The translations under genes were made by a program, and so were the position numbers. This document shows positions 32,216-44,130 of a DNA stretch of 64,000 nucleotides, in pieces. Source of the DNA: Imbricaverruca yamaguchii (taxonomy: Eukaryota; Arthropoda; Thecostraca; Neoverrucidae); NCBI GenBank assembly GCA_034440575.1, contig JAOTOL010001524.1, forward strand, positions 943,501 to 1,007,500, written 5' to 3'. Below the pieces are notes generated by a model. That model did no database searches. It was given only the letters and a program-made list of their open reading frames with translations, and was not told the origin of the DNA. Each line of letters begins with the position of its first letter. Position 1 is the first letter of the stretch.

Positions 32216-34545
32216 CCCGGTGGTGTTGAGTGTCCAGTGTGCGCGGTGTCCGGCAGGGTGGACGCCCTGGCAGCTCCCGGTAGTGTTGAGTGTCCAGTGT
32301 GCGCGGTGTCCGGCAGGGTGGACGCCCTGGCAGCTCAGGGGTGTTGAGTGTCCAGTGTGCGCGGTGTCCGGCAGGGTGGACGCCCTGGCAGCTCCCGGTA
32401 GTGTTGAGTGTCCAGTGTGCGCGGTGTCGGGCAGGGTGGACGCCCTGGCAGCTCCCGGTAGTGTTGAGTGTCCAGTGTGCGCGGTGTCCGGCAGGGTGGA
32501 CGCCCTGGCAGCTCCCGGTAGTGTTGAGTGTCCAGTGTGCGCGGTGTCCGGCAGGGTGGACGCCCTGGCAGCTCCAGGTGGTGTTGAAGTCCAGTGTGCG
32601 CGGTGTCGGGCAGGGTGGACGCCCTGGCAGCTCCCGGTGGTGTTGAATGTCCAGTGTGCGCGGTGTCCGGCAGGGTGGACGCCCTGGCAGCTCCGAGTGT
32701 TGGTGTCCAGTGTGCGCGGTGTCCGGCAGGGTGGACGCCCTGGCAGCTCCCGGTAGTGTTGAGTGTCCAGTGTGTGCGGTGTCCGGCAGGGTGGACGCCC
32801 TGGCAGCTCCCGGTAGTGTTGAGTGTCCAGTGTGCGCGGTGTCCGGCAGGGTGGACGCCCTGGCAGCTCCGGGTGGTGTTGAGTGTCCAGTGTGCGCGGT
32901 GTCCGGCAGGGTGGACGCCCTGGCAGCTCCCGGTAGTGTTGAGTGTCCAGTGTGCGCGGTGTCGGGCAGGGTGGACGCCCTGGCAGCTCCCGGTAGTGTT
33001 GAGTGTCCAGTGTGCGCGGTGTCCGGCAGGGTGGACGCCCTGGCAGCTCCCGGTAGTGTTGAGTGTCCAGTGTGCGCGGTGTCCGGCAGGGTGGACGCCC
33101 TGGCAGCTCCCGGTAGTGTTGAGTGTCCAGTGTGCGCGGTGTCGGGCAGGGTGGACGCCCTGGCAGCTCCCGGTAGTGTTGAGTGTCCAGTGTGCGCGGT
33201 GTCCGGCAGGGTGGACGCCCTGGCAGCTCCCGGTAGTGTTGAGTGTCCAGTGTGCGCGGTGTCCGGCAGGGTGGATGCCTGGCCCGGTGTTGGTGTCCAG
33301 TGTGCGCGGTGTCCGGCAGGGTGGACGCCCTGGCAGCTCCCGGTAGTGTTGAGTGTCCAGTGTGCGCGGTGTCCGGCAGGGTGGACGCCCTGGCAGCTCC
33401 CGGTAGTGTTGAGTGTCCAGTGTGCGCGGTGTCCGGCAGGGTGGACGCCCTGGCAGCTCCAGGTAGTGTTGAGTGTCCAGTGTGCGCGGTGTCCGGCAGG
33501 GTGGACGCCCTGGCAGCTCCCGGTAGTGTTGAGTGTCCAGTGTGCGCGGTGTCCGGCAGGGTGGACGCCCTGGCAGCTCCCGGTAGTGTTGAGTGTCCAG
33601 TGTGCGCGGTGTCCGGCAGGGTGGACGCCCTGGCAGCTCCCGGTAGTGTTGAGTGTCCAGTGTGCGCGGTGTCCGGGCAGGGTGGACGCCCTGGCAGCTC
33701 CCGGTGGTGTTGAGTGTCCAGTGTGCGCGGTGTCGGGCAGGGTGGACGCCCTGGCAGCTCCAGGTGGTGTTGAGTGTCCAGTGTGCGCGGTGTCCGGCAG
33801 GGTGGACGCCCTGGCAGCTCCCGGTAGTGTTGAGTGTCCAGTGTGCGCGGTGTCCGGCAGGGTGGACGCCCTGGCAGCTCCCGGTAGTGTTGAGTGTCCA
33901 GTGTGCGCGGTGTCCGGCAGGGTGGACGCCCTGGCAGCTCCCGGTAGTGTTGAGTGTCCAGTGTGCGCGGTGTCCGGCAGGGTGGACGCCCTGGCAGCTC
34001 CCGGTAGTGTTGAGTGTCCAGTGTGCGCGGTGTCCGGCAGGGTGGACGCCCTGGCAGCTCCCGGTAGTGTTGAGTGTCCAGTGTGCGCGGTGTCCGGCAG
34101 GGTGGACGCCCTGGCAGCTCCCGGTAGTGTTGAGTGTCCAGTGTGCGCGGTGTCCGGCAGGGTGGACGCCCTGGCAGCTCCAGGTGGTGTTGAGTGTCCA
34201 GTGTGCGCGGTGTCGGGCAGGGTGGACGCCCTGGGCTCCCGGTAGTGTTGAGTGTCCAGTGTGCGCGGTGTCCGGCAGGGTGGACGCCCTGGCAGCTCCC
34301 GGTAGTGTTGAGTGTCCAGTGTGCGCGGTGTCCGGCAGGGTGGACGCCCTGGCAGCTCCAGGTGGTGTTGAGTGTCCAGTGTGCGCGGTGTCCGGCAGGG
34401 TGGACGCCCTGTTCCGGCAGGTGACGCCCTGGGGTGGTGTTGAGTGTCCAGTGTGCGCGGTGTCCGGCAGGGTGGACGCCCTGGCAGCTCCCGGTAGTGT
34501 TGAGTGTCCAGTGTGCGCGGTGTCCGGCAGGGTGGACGCCCCGGA
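32216..34545. repeat. 60-bp minisatellite, ~39 copies (2.3 kb)
   Basis: The largest array in the window. The unit runs GTGTTGAGTGTCCAGTGTGC, GCGGTGTCCGGCAGGGTGGA, CGCCCTGGCAGCTCCCGGTA. Main variants are a C/G change in GTGTCSGGCAGG, AGCTCCAGGTGG for AGCTCCCGGTAG, and a few short deletions (near 32575, 32695, 33280, 34230, 34415). Sixty is divisible by three, so overlapping frames of up to 855 codons are open on both strands with 20-residue peptide repeats. No splice borders in phase with the large gene were found, and the array sits in its long first coding intron. Confidence 0.97.
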
Positions 34546-34769
34546 CGTGACCGGCATTCCGCCACGCCACAGAAGCTCGAGCCCTGCACGCTGCAGGGAC
34601 GGTATGTACGTGACGGTGCTGCTCATGAAAGTCGCATTTCGAGGAGCGTCGCTGTATTTGGCATGGGAGGATGTCAGTGTGGCGAGGTTTGGTCAGGGCC
34701 GAGTCTGTTCTGCTGAGGTGGCGGTGTCGGTGGAATGTGAACCTGTTCCATGGAGATAGCAGCACAAGT

Positions 34770-35260
34770 GGTGTGCGGAGATGTTCTGCAAAGATTGCAG
34801 TACGAGTGGTGTGTGGGCCTGTTCTACAGAAGTAGCAGTGCCGACGGTGTGTGGACCTGTTCTATGGAGGTGGCAGTACCAGCGGTATATGGACCTCTTC
34901 ATACAGGTAGCAATACAAGTGGTGTGCGGATCTGTTCTGCAGAGGTTGCAGTACTGGCGGTGTGTGTAGCTACTCTGCAGAGGTTACAGTGCCGGCTGTA
35001 TGTGGACCTGTTCTGCAGAGGTGGCGGTGGCAGTACCGGCGGTGTGTGGACCTGTTCTGCGGAGGTGGCGGTGGCAGTACCGGCGGTGTGTGGACCTGTT
35101 CTGCAGAGGTGGCGGTGGCAGTACCGGCGGTGTGTGGACCTGTTCTGCAGAGGTGGCGGTGGCAGTACCGGCGGTGTGTGGACCTGTTCTGCAGAGGTGG
35201 CGGTGGCAGTACCGGCGGTGTGTGGACCTGTTCTGCGGAGGTGGCAGTACCGGTCGGTTC
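34770..35260. repeat. 44-bp minisatellite with degenerate leader
   Basis: The segment 34990-35250 has about six good copies of a 44-bp unit with GGTGTGTGGACCTGTTCTGC and AGAGGTGGCGGTGGCAGTAC. From 34770 the same motif occurs in degenerate 36-40-bp form. On the minus strand each unit contains CCTCTGCAGAACAG, an acceptor-like string, but no neighbouring exon was found. Confidence 0.85.
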
Positions 35261-35965
35261 GGTCACCATTTGACTGTGGGCGGCCACGGCTGTCCGTTGA
35301 CACGGGCCGGAAGTGACGGGCGGTGCCGTGGGAGGTGTAGCACGTTCTGGCGTGAGACGGTCAGAAAAACTCGTGCAGCAGCGTTCTGTAAAACTGGCTG
35401 GCTGTGGACGGTCGTGACCGGCTGTGGGGCGGTTAGGTATGTGAGGTGTCCGACGACTTTCTGCTGTACAACTGAGCGTCCCCTAGCGTTATGGATGGTA
35501 CGTGCATACGTATCACGTCCCACGCCCTTCAATTCCGCTACAATGGCATCAACGTTGGGGCGAGGTATGTGCGCATCACACAGCTCTACACTGTTTCGCA
35601 CGGACACCGCACCACACATACAACGTCGTGGCTTTACATGGCATTGGTGGAGGTACCACGCACGGCATGTGACACCACGCGCCATACGTGTCATAGCACC
35701 ACATATCACATGTCGTGGGATCACACATCACCTGGACGCGGTGCTGTATGTCAAGACTTCAACAAGACCCCCGACGGTGACGGTAGCGCGCAGACCGACC
35801 TCCAGTCCAGCAGGACAGCTCCGAACAGACGGCCGGACCTCGGCTCGCCGCTCACTCCGCGTCCGATTCTTGCTCATCTGTGTCTGTCAAGCGGCACCAA
35901 CGGCCGCCCAGCCGGCGAGATCAGGACCGCCGGCGCAGCTCCCGAGGCCAGGTGCGGCGGCTCGG
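35261..35965. other. Intron-like sequence, no gene seen
   Basis: Open frames on both strands are short or run in from the flanking arrays. No motif or splice border supports a gene. Confidence 0.5.
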
Positions 35966-35967
35966 AG

Positions 35968-36246
35968 GCGTCCCACCGGAGGGAAAGGCGTCCGACCGGA
36001 GGGAAAGGCGTCCGACCGGAGGGAAAGGCGTCCCACCGGAGGGAAAGGCGTCCGACCGGAGGGAAAGGCGTCCCACCGGAGGGAAAGGCGTCCGACCGGA
36101 GGGAAAGGCGTCCGACCGGAAGGAAAGGCGTCCGACCGGAGGGAAAGGCGTCCGACCGGAGGGAAAGGCGTCCCACCGGAAGGAAAGGCGTCCGACCGGA
36201 GGGAAAGGCGTCCCACCGGAGGGAAAGGCGTCCGACCGGAGGGAAA
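35968..36246. repeat. 20-bp minisatellite (GGGAAAGGCGTCCGACCGGA)
   Basis: Fourteen near-identical 20-bp units, differing mainly at GTCCGAC versus GTCCCAC and GGG versus AGG. Unit length is not divisible by three, so all frames rotate and stay open. Confidence 0.97.
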
Positions 36247-38025
36247 GTTTCGCCGCGCGTCGGCGCCATTTCTGACGTGTCAACAGCTGTGCGATGGCGC
36301 CAGGAACGGTGCAGGCCCGGTCATGTGAGTCTGAGTCAGAAGTGGCGTTGGCGGCGCGCCGCAGACAATGACGGCGTGTGACGGCGCCGCTGGCAGCGCC
36401 GCTGGCAGCGCCAGCGCGGCCCACGTCTGGGCGTGCCGCCAACACATGCACTGCCGGCATCGTCAGCGGCCCGGCCGTCCAGCCATACAGGTCAGGTCAG
36501 CCCGGCCCGTGGCCGGCCGCGCTACCGTCGATGGCAACAGGGTCGCCTGATGGATTGTCCGTCGCCGCCTGGCCGCCTGTTGAGGCAGTCCGTGACTACC
36601 AGCCCGCCTGCCTGTCTGTCTGGTCGTCTGTCTTTCCGACCCCTGCCTGCCTGTCTGGTCGTCTATCTTCCCGCCCGCTTGCCTCTCTGTCTGGTCATCT
36701 TCCTCCCGCCCGTCTGCCTGACCGCCCGACGGCCTGCCCACCTGCCTACTTGTATAAGAGAGCCTTGATACCATTGGCGTAAGAGCCAGGGTGGGAAGAG
36801 TGGTGTGAAAATAGGGACGGCTGTCCTTCACTCGACAGGTTTGGATCCGTTTTAACATTACGCTACTGAGATGTGTGATGTGTGATTCCACGACGTGTCG
36901 TTCTTATGTGAAAAATAATTACTTCAAAATGTTTTTTTTTCCAACTCAAAAACATTATCATCGTGTTTGATGATAATGTTCGATCTGCTTGCAACTTTGT
37001 TTCGGCACCAGCAGCAGTGCGCCTCTTAAAAATAAATACCACTGATCGCCCTACGTGTTCTAAATACATTTGATCCATCACAGGTCTATAATAATCAGGT
37101 CTGTTTGCATAGTTCCAGACTCCTTGTGGAGTTCTCAAAGCATTATTGTCAATACTTGGGCACTCACAGAGGACTAAAACCACACACACACACCAGGACA
37201 CACCGCGGATCACCTCGCGTGATCCCCGGAGAAGATCACCTCTGGAGGACTGCGGACAGGATGATGGCATCCCCAAATGTCAAAACGAGAGTATGTTCTG
37301 CTAGGTTCGTCACCCTTCCTCTGTGGTTCGCAAAAACTAAATGCGCTTCCCGCAAATCGGATTTTTCCCTTAAATCTGAAAACAATGATACATTCAAGCG
37401 TCACGTATAACTAAAAGCGGGCGCTTCGTTCTGATGGTACATCGAGAAAATGAAATTAAAAACCGAAAAGGATTACTAATGTCCAAGCAGATCAGTAGCA
37501 TTTAGCATACTCGCGAATAATAATTTACATGTGTCCTTCATTGGCCGGCCTAGTGGTTTACAAAAAGTGGTTCCGACAGCTACATCTACCCTATAACTAA
37601 CAGCTACATCCCCAATGGTATGCTTACCCCCAAGCTCCGACGCTTTAACGACCATGAGGAGGGACATGACTCCCATGCCTCACGAGACTCCGCGGTAGTT
37701 CATCATACGATGTGCTCCTTGGGAGCGATAGCAGAATGACTACGACGTCGACACGTGATGAACGGCGTCGGTGGGAATGGGAGGCCTTGGCCTCAGATCG
37801 GCCTGCCGGCGACCCTAAATGTGAACGTGATCCCCCACCCAACCGTACCCTCGAGTCGATAGTGATCACCGCGGGAAGTGCACGTGGCATGTTCGGGACC
37901 TCGCCAGGTGATTGCGCGCCCCATCTGCATACGTGACTGCCGTCGGTTTTACATCACCGAGAGCGCGAATGTCGAGTCACGAGCTGATGCCTTTCATGGA
38001 CGGCGTGAGAGTTGTCGGCCAGCCT
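36247..38025. other. Intron-like sequence
   Basis: No gene seen. A loose CCTGCCTGTCTGTCTGGTCGTC-type run occurs at 36600-36720. From 36900 to 37700 the sequence is AT-rich. Confidence 0.5.
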
Positions 38026-38029
38026 GGGA

Positions 38030-38838
38030 GCTGGCGCCGGTCCCTCAGGTGGTGCGGGAGAGACCTGAAGGGCGTCTGGAAGGGTGACGTCAGCCAGCCT
38101 GGGTGCTGGTGGCGGTCCCTTGGGTGGTGTGGGAGAGACCTGGAGGGTGTTTGGAGGGGTGACGTCAGCCAGCCTGGGTGCTGGTGGCGGTCCCTTGGGT
38201 GGTGTGGGAGAGACCTGGAGGGTGTTTGGAGGGGTGACGTTGACGAGCCTGGATGCTGGTGGCAGTCCCTTGGGTGGTGCAGGAGAGACCTGGAGGGTGT
38301 TTGGAGGGGTGACGTTGACCAGCCTGGATGCTGGTGGCGGTCCCTTGGGTGGTGTGGGAGAGGCCTGGAGGGTGTTTGGAGGGATGACGCTGACCAGCCT
38401 GGATGCTGGTGGCAGTCCCTCGGGTGGTGCGGGAACCTGGAGGGTGTTTGGAGGGGTGACGTTGACCAGCCTGGATGCTGGTGGCAGTCCCTCGGGTGGT
38501 GCAGGAGAGACCTGGAGGGTGTTTGGAGGGGTGACGTTGACCAGCCTGGATGCTGGTGGCGGTCCCTTGGGTGGTGTGGGAGAGACCTGGAGGGTGTTTG
38601 GAGGGGTGACGTTGGACAGCCTGGATGCTGGTGGCAGTCCCTCGGGTGGTGCGGGAACCTGGAGGGTGTTTGGAGGGGTGACGTTGACCAGCCTGGATGC
38701 TGGTGGCAGTCCCTTGGGTGGTGCAGGAGAGACCTGGAGGGTGTTTGGAGGGGTGACGTCAGCCAGCCTGGATGCTGGTGGCAGTTCCTCGGGTGGTGTG
38801 GGAGAGACCTGGAGGGTGTTTGGAGGGGTGACGTCGGT
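38030..38838. repeat. 75-bp minisatellite
   Basis: About eleven copies of a 75-bp unit (for example starts at 38084 and 38159) containing CCAGCCTGGATGCTGGTGGC and GGAGAGACCTGGAGGGTGTT. Two copies have a short deletion (GGGAACCTGG). Three copies carry TGACGTCA. Being divisible by three, it gives a 323-codon plus-strand open frame that I reject as a gene. Confidence 0.95.
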
Positions 38839-41800
38839 CTAGCTAGACTAAGCCACGTTGGCCAACTTGGTGGCAGTTCATAGATTGGACAGGAGTTGCT
38901 GGCGGGAGCAGGTGCAGGGGAATCATGTCGGTGAGCTTGGTGGCAGTCTCACAGACGTATGAATAGTGTTGTCTGTGGTACGAGGCACCGTGACAGAGGA
39001 GTTGACAAGGCCCTAGACGCCGCTCAGAATGAACTCGCGGTTCAGACGCCCAGGGAGGACGCTGCACATCGCAATGCGCACAGACTTTATTGGGCATCAT
39101 TAGCAGCGAAGGTAGGCAAAATGCTTTCCGAGGATCATAATTCACGGCGTACGATTTATGCTGGGATCACATCTGCATGCGCCTTGGCGTGCCTTAGCTC
39201 AGATGTGATGGATTTACCCGCGCTCACTTCCGTCGGCAGCGTGCCAGTCCAAACAGCTGACGAGGAATACTTCAGGCAACGGCTGATACCCAGGCGTATT
39301 CGACCTCCAATCCTGTCCGTGTGAACTTCACGGTAAAAAGAACACGCAAATTTAACAATAAAAAACGCTGAAGGCAAAACAAAACGAATTATATAAGCTG
39401 TAGCACGCATCGAGTTCACAGACGGAGGACAAAGGCAGTTTTATGGTGGAGCAAGAAACTGATATAGCTGTGTGTTTTTTTCCTCCACGGAAGTTAGTAT
39501 AATGATGGAACTGCATGCGAAATTGCAAACTTTATCATGTGCATTGCTCCTTTTGCCGGCACCCGGCAGTGGACGCCACTATTAATTTATGGTTTTACCA
39601 TTAGGTTCAAGGGCATGCGCTAGATGAAATCTGGCGTATAAAAACTGCTTGGGCATGCTCTGAGCCATATCCCTGTTATGTACCCATGAAAGTCAGCAAC
39701 CAGCAATGCCGTTGCATCCAGCCTCTACTGTGCACACAATCAAGAAGCATCATACTACCAGGACAAAATGCTTCGCACTCGACGTGGACTCCTGGATTCG
39801 ACTTAGTTTGAAATTACACGTGACGTATTTTCGCATAATTATCGACATATGAACCATTTAAGCTGCGGTTGCAAATTTTTGCAAAGCAACCCAATACGGT
39901 TTATCGCATCTGATTGATATTGAGGTTCAACGGGCCCAAACAGGATTTACGTTCAGGACTCGAAAGATAAGCTCTGGAATAAATGGGCGAAATGGAACTG
40001 CTTTTCCGAGGGGACAATTGGTGAAAATCCATAGACAAGCATGGAAAACGAAAAACTCGTGTGATTTGAAGGTGAAAACAAATCGTCAACGTGTACTTCT
40101 CGCCAAATTTGCTCGCTGTCTAATATCTAGGCGCTACCTCATCCATCTCGGCAGATATCCTACTACCATCTGGATTGAGCATGCGCATAACACGACGGCA
40201 TCTCAGCATCCTCACTGAATCACTTTTGAGGCGCCAGGTCGGTGCTCTGGCCACGTTTAACCTCACAACGCCGCAGGCAATCCGTATAGCCCCCGCGGCA
40301 CTCTACATGACCAACTTGATAGCTTCGACCTCTACAATAGGACAACTGTGCGGCCAATAGCGACCCACGCCGGCCGATCTCCGACCGAGCCCATTTGAAT
40401 TCTGACGGCAAGCTGAGAGGCACGGCCTTGACCCGATAACGGCGCGGCTAGACTATGTCGACAACTAGCGGTGGGTTGGCCTGAGCACCTGCATTACCAC
40501 GATGAAGGCGATAGTGCGAGAGAAAGAGCGAGGGGGAGAGAGAGGGAGATAGAGATAGAGAGTGAGAGAGAAAGAAAGAAAGAAGTAATTTGAAAGAAGG
40601 AAAGATGGAAAGAAGGAAAGATGGAAAGAAGGAAAAAGGCAAGAAGGAAAGAAACAAAAAATAAAGAAGGAAAGAAAGAAAGAAAGGCAAGGCAAGAAGG
40701 AAAGGTAAAGAAAGGTTAAGAAAGAAAAATCAAGAAAGAGAGAGAGAGAGAGAGTAGATAAAGTGATCAAGGGTACGGGAGAGATAAGTGCATACGTATG
40801 GATGCTTACATACATAAATACAGGCATGCATATATGTACATAAATATACGCATCCGTCTTGCTCTGAGAGCGAGGGAGATGGTTGGAAAGAAAAGGCGAG
40901 AGGATAAGGAGACACGCCAGAGGCAAGCACGAACGAACAGAGCAAACGCAACCCTCAACTCGGACGCCGGTCAGCATTATCCGGGCCAATGGTCAATTGG
41001 GGTCAAAGACGCAGCGGCGGTCCGTTTGACGACGACTGGAATCGAAAGTGTCCGGCATGAGCCTCGCTTAACACTGGCGTCCGGTTAAATTGGCAGAGAG
41101 AGAGAGCGAAGCAAACGTGACACGCAGACCGATAATGAGAGAGTAATAAGACCGGTTCCCACCGTGGCATGAGTGCGGAGAGAGTAGCCAGGACCAAGCA
41201 GTGAGATCAAGCGAACGAAATAGGTGAGGAGGCCACAACAGGAGGAATAATGCGAACGGTAAGGAAGGGTGGGAGATGGAAGCAGATGGAAGGCAGCAGG
41301 CTGTGGAAGAATACGAGGATCCTTCTCCCACTAATCTCTTTCTCTGTCCCTCTCTATCTCTAGGAGCGTTCTTGCTCACATTCCCGCTCACTCGATGCGC
41401 CTCGTATCTGAACGTGCGTCCTCAGGTGACGAAAAAAAATCCGGACGACCTCCACTAACGAGGCGGGGGCCGATAAATTTCTACACCATGTCACGTGAGT
41501 GGCACCGGTCAAGGAACGAGTGTGTCCGGTGCCACGCACATCGACTGGGCACGCAGCAGCAGGCGAAACAGAAAACACGGGAAACGACCGGCCGCCGTCC
41601 GGAACTACATCATGGTGTCTCCTGGTGGGTACTGCTCTTAGCTTTCCCTGCCTCCAAGCACGACACGAGCTTGTGAAATCCAGTGGGAATTGTGACCAGT
41701 GGTGTAGCCACGGCCTGTAGCTGGATGGCGGCGACAATCACCTCGCTGCTGCTTTACGAAGAAGGTTGTATTTTAGAGGCAGCTTGCTGATCAATCGTGG

Positions 41801-42530
41801 GCACGTCCCCATCATTTTAAGCAACAGCAGCGTTCCTCAATGAGGCAGGCGGAACTGCCAGAATCCCCAACAAGAACTCCGATAGGAACGCCAACAGCAG
41901 CCTGGCGAGAGCGACGTGAGCAGCCTGTGTTGGAACGGTGACAAAACAGAGAAACTTGACCACCATTCACCTGCGAAAGCGTCCCAATACGGAGGGCAGT
42001 GTGTGTTATGTGTGCCCAGGCACGAATCATTGAGCAACGTTTACCACACGAATAGCGGCGCCTATTCGCTGTCACACCGGAGAACTTCCAACCACAGGAA
42101 CAATGAAAGCCTTGCTGGCACTATCCAAACGCCACGTCCAGTGTTTTTGTGTGTTTTTTTTTCAAAGATATATACCATGCTCTTTTCAAACGCACCACCT
42201 ATTTCCGTGTTTAGAATGACAACGTCAGTTAGTACATGCCGCATGAATTGGTTTATAAAATAGATTAGAAAGCCCGCATGTCTCCGACGTTTCGCCATAT
42301 TAGTGACCAAATGTTGTTTCCGAACAGAACGGGCTAAAAGAATCGAAAAAGAGACGAAAATGGGCGTTACTAGTGTGGAATGGGCTATAGTATTATTACG
42401 ATTTGCTTACGACATTGCGCATACTTTGGACTTGGAGGAACTTGGACTTTACGCCCTTGGAGGAATTGCGCTTGCCACCACTCACCGAGTTCAAACACCT
42501 ATTTGTGTGTAACTATGCTGATATCGGCAA
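38839..42530. other. Long intron, last part
   Basis: No gene seen. From 39330 to 40450 the sequence is AT-rich. The GA-rich tract at 40515-40755 is listed separately. The remainder has only short open frames. Confidence 0.5.
40515..40755. repeat. GA-rich purine tract with GGAAAGAT/GAAGGAAA units
   Basis: Nearly pure purine on the plus strand. It begins with GAGAGAGGGAGATAGAGA, passes through GAAGGAAAGATGGAAAGAAG units and ends in (GA)n at about 40735-40755. The minus-strand open frames rich in Phe, Leu and Ser are the pyrimidine complement and not a membrane protein. Confidence 0.9.
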
Positions 42531-42535
42531 CTGAC

Positions 42536-42810
42536 GAGTGCTCCCGTGTAGGTCAGTGGACGACGACTACGTCATACGTGAAACTACCGGGGCGAGCCAG
42601 CGTCAGCAGCTGAAGGAGTGCTCCCGGGTAGGTCAGTGGACGCCAACGACTACGCCATACGTGTAACTGGCGGGGCGAGCCAGCGTCAGCAGCTGAAGGA
42701 GTGCTCCCGTATATATCAGTGGACGCCGACGACTACGTCATACGCGTAGCTACCGAGACGGGCCGTCACCAGCTGACGAGTGCTCCCGTGTAGGTCAGTG
42801 GACGACGACT
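42536..42810. repeat. ~80-bp tandem repeat
   Basis: Units begin GAGTGCTCCCG at 42536, 42616, 42699 and 42778 (spacing 80, 83 and 79 bp). Each contains TAGGTCAGTGGACG or a close variant. Divergence between copies is about 10-20 percent by eye. Confidence 0.85.
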
Positions 42811-42934
42811 ACTGGAGCAGGTCGGTGCAGATTGGACAGCTTTTGTTCGTGCTACACATTGCCGGCGAGGCCGAGTCAGCTTTCCTGACGCGGCGGCCGA
42901 GTTGGACGCCTGAACTGCCACGGGTCAGAGTCCA

Positions 42935-43522
42935 CCGCCAGCGCCGTCCACTGACAGGCAGAGGACGCGATCGAGGCGGCCACGGGGCAGGGTCCACGCG
43001 CGCTGACAGACAGAGGATAAGGTCGAGGCGGCTACAGGACAGAGTCCACCGCCAGCACCGCCCGCTGACAGGCAGAGGATGCGATCGAGGCGACCACGGG
43101 TCAGAGAGTCCACGCCTGCTGACAGACAGAGGATAAGGTCGAGGCGGCCACGAGTCAGAGTCCACGCCCGATGACAGGCAGAGGATAAGGTCGAGGCGGC
43201 CGCCGGTCAGACTCTACGTCCGCTGGCAGACAGAGGATGCGATCGAGGCGGCCACGGGTCAGAGCCCACGCCCGATGACAGGCAGAGGATAAGGCCGAGG
43301 CGGCCACGAGTCAGATGGCCCATGCCCGATGGCAGGCAGAGGATAAGGTCGAGGCGGCCACTGGTCAGAGTCCACGCCCGATGACAGGCAGAGGATAAGG
43401 TCGAGGCGGCCACGAGTCAGAGCCCACGCCCGATGACAGGCAGAGGATAAGGTCGAGGCGGCCACTGATCAGAGTCCACGCCCGATGACAGCCAGAGGAT
43501 GCGATGGAGGCGGCCAGCCGCC
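42935..43522. repeat. 50-53-bp minisatellite abutting the exon 1 donor
   Basis: About eleven copies of a unit with GTCAGAGTCCACGCCCGATG and ACAGGCAGAGGATAAGGTCG. The array reaches the GTGAGT donor of exon 43529-43635: the first intron bases after the donor (TGGCGGCTGGCCGCCTCCATCGC, read on the minus strand) continue directly into the unit (GTGGCCGCCTCGACC). Unlike the other boundary arrays, the units do not clearly contain exon sequence. Confidence 0.9.
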
Positions 43523-43528
43523 ACTCAC

Positions 43529-43635
43529 CAAGATGGCGGTCCCATTTGGTCTCCTTGAAGGGCGACTCGGTGACCCGACGCTGCTCCTCGTGTCGGTATT
43601 CGGAGCGAGTCAGTGACGACATCCCGACTCAGAGT
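43529..43635 (-). CDS. Large LD-motif gene, exon 1 (start codon)
   Basis: An exon read 43635 to 43529, after the acceptor CGTTGTGTTGTTCGCAG. The ATG is at 43622-43620. An in-frame TGA lies nine bases upstream within the same exon, so translation most likely starts here and the first 13 bases are 5' UTR. At least one non-coding exon must lie further right. It encodes MSSLTRSEYRHEEQRRVTES then PFKETKWDRHL and leaves one base before donor GTGAGT, which exon 25403 completes as Asp. That junction forms the LD-like motif. Confidence 0.75.
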
Positions 43636-43960
43636 CTGCGAACAACACAACGGGTCAATGCCACATACAGGCAACTACAGTGAGGGACAGGGATAGTCAC
43701 ACCATGTACAGAGGCGAGATGGATCAGAGATTACTTCACAACATGGGATGTCCATAGATTGAGAGGATGGTCGGAGACGGTGATATACCATGACGAGTAT
43801 GTAAAGCGAAGCAGAAACAACAACTTCACTCCTGATGCGTAAATTGAGAAAAGGTATATTTATTCATGGGATGTGAAAAAGCCGGTCAGATAGAGCTTTG
43901 TAATAACACAGTGGTGCTGCAACGAGTTCCAAGGGTCAGGTCTGCAGCGAAACACACCGT
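43636..43960 (-). other. Upstream intron next to exon 1
   Basis: The right-hand side of the acceptor of exon 1. No coding sequence seen. The stretch holds the pyrimidine tract immediately and otherwise AT-rich sequence. Confidence 0.5.
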
Positions 43961-43964
43961 CAGT

Positions 43965-44130
43965 GGTGAGTTTCTGAGTCAGAGACTACCACACAGGTTG
44001 AGTCAGTGGTGAGTCCCCGAGTCAGAGTCTACGACGCGGGCTGGCCGAGTCAGAGGCGAGACCCTGAGTCAAAGTCTACGACACAGGCTGAATCAATTCC
44101 AAGTCTGTGAGTTAGTGTCTGCGACGGAAC
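43965..44130 (-). repeat. Degenerate copies of the exon 1 acceptor
   Basis: On the minus strand the authentic border reads GCAGACTCTGAGTCGGGA. Related strings occur at 44019-44031 (GTAGACTCTGACTCGGGGAC), 43976-43988 (GTAGTCTCTGACTCAGAAAC), 44066-44078 (GTAGACTTTGACTCAGGGTC) and 44109-44121 (GCAGACACTAACTCACAGAC). Spacing is 43 to 47 bases. They lie 340-490 bases upstream of the real acceptor. Confidence 0.6.

Noticed and set aside
32079..34765. Open frames of 763-855 codons on the minus strand and 532 on the plus strand
   Set aside because: They are translations of the 60-bp array in several registers at once, with no non-repeat protein sequence and no splice support.
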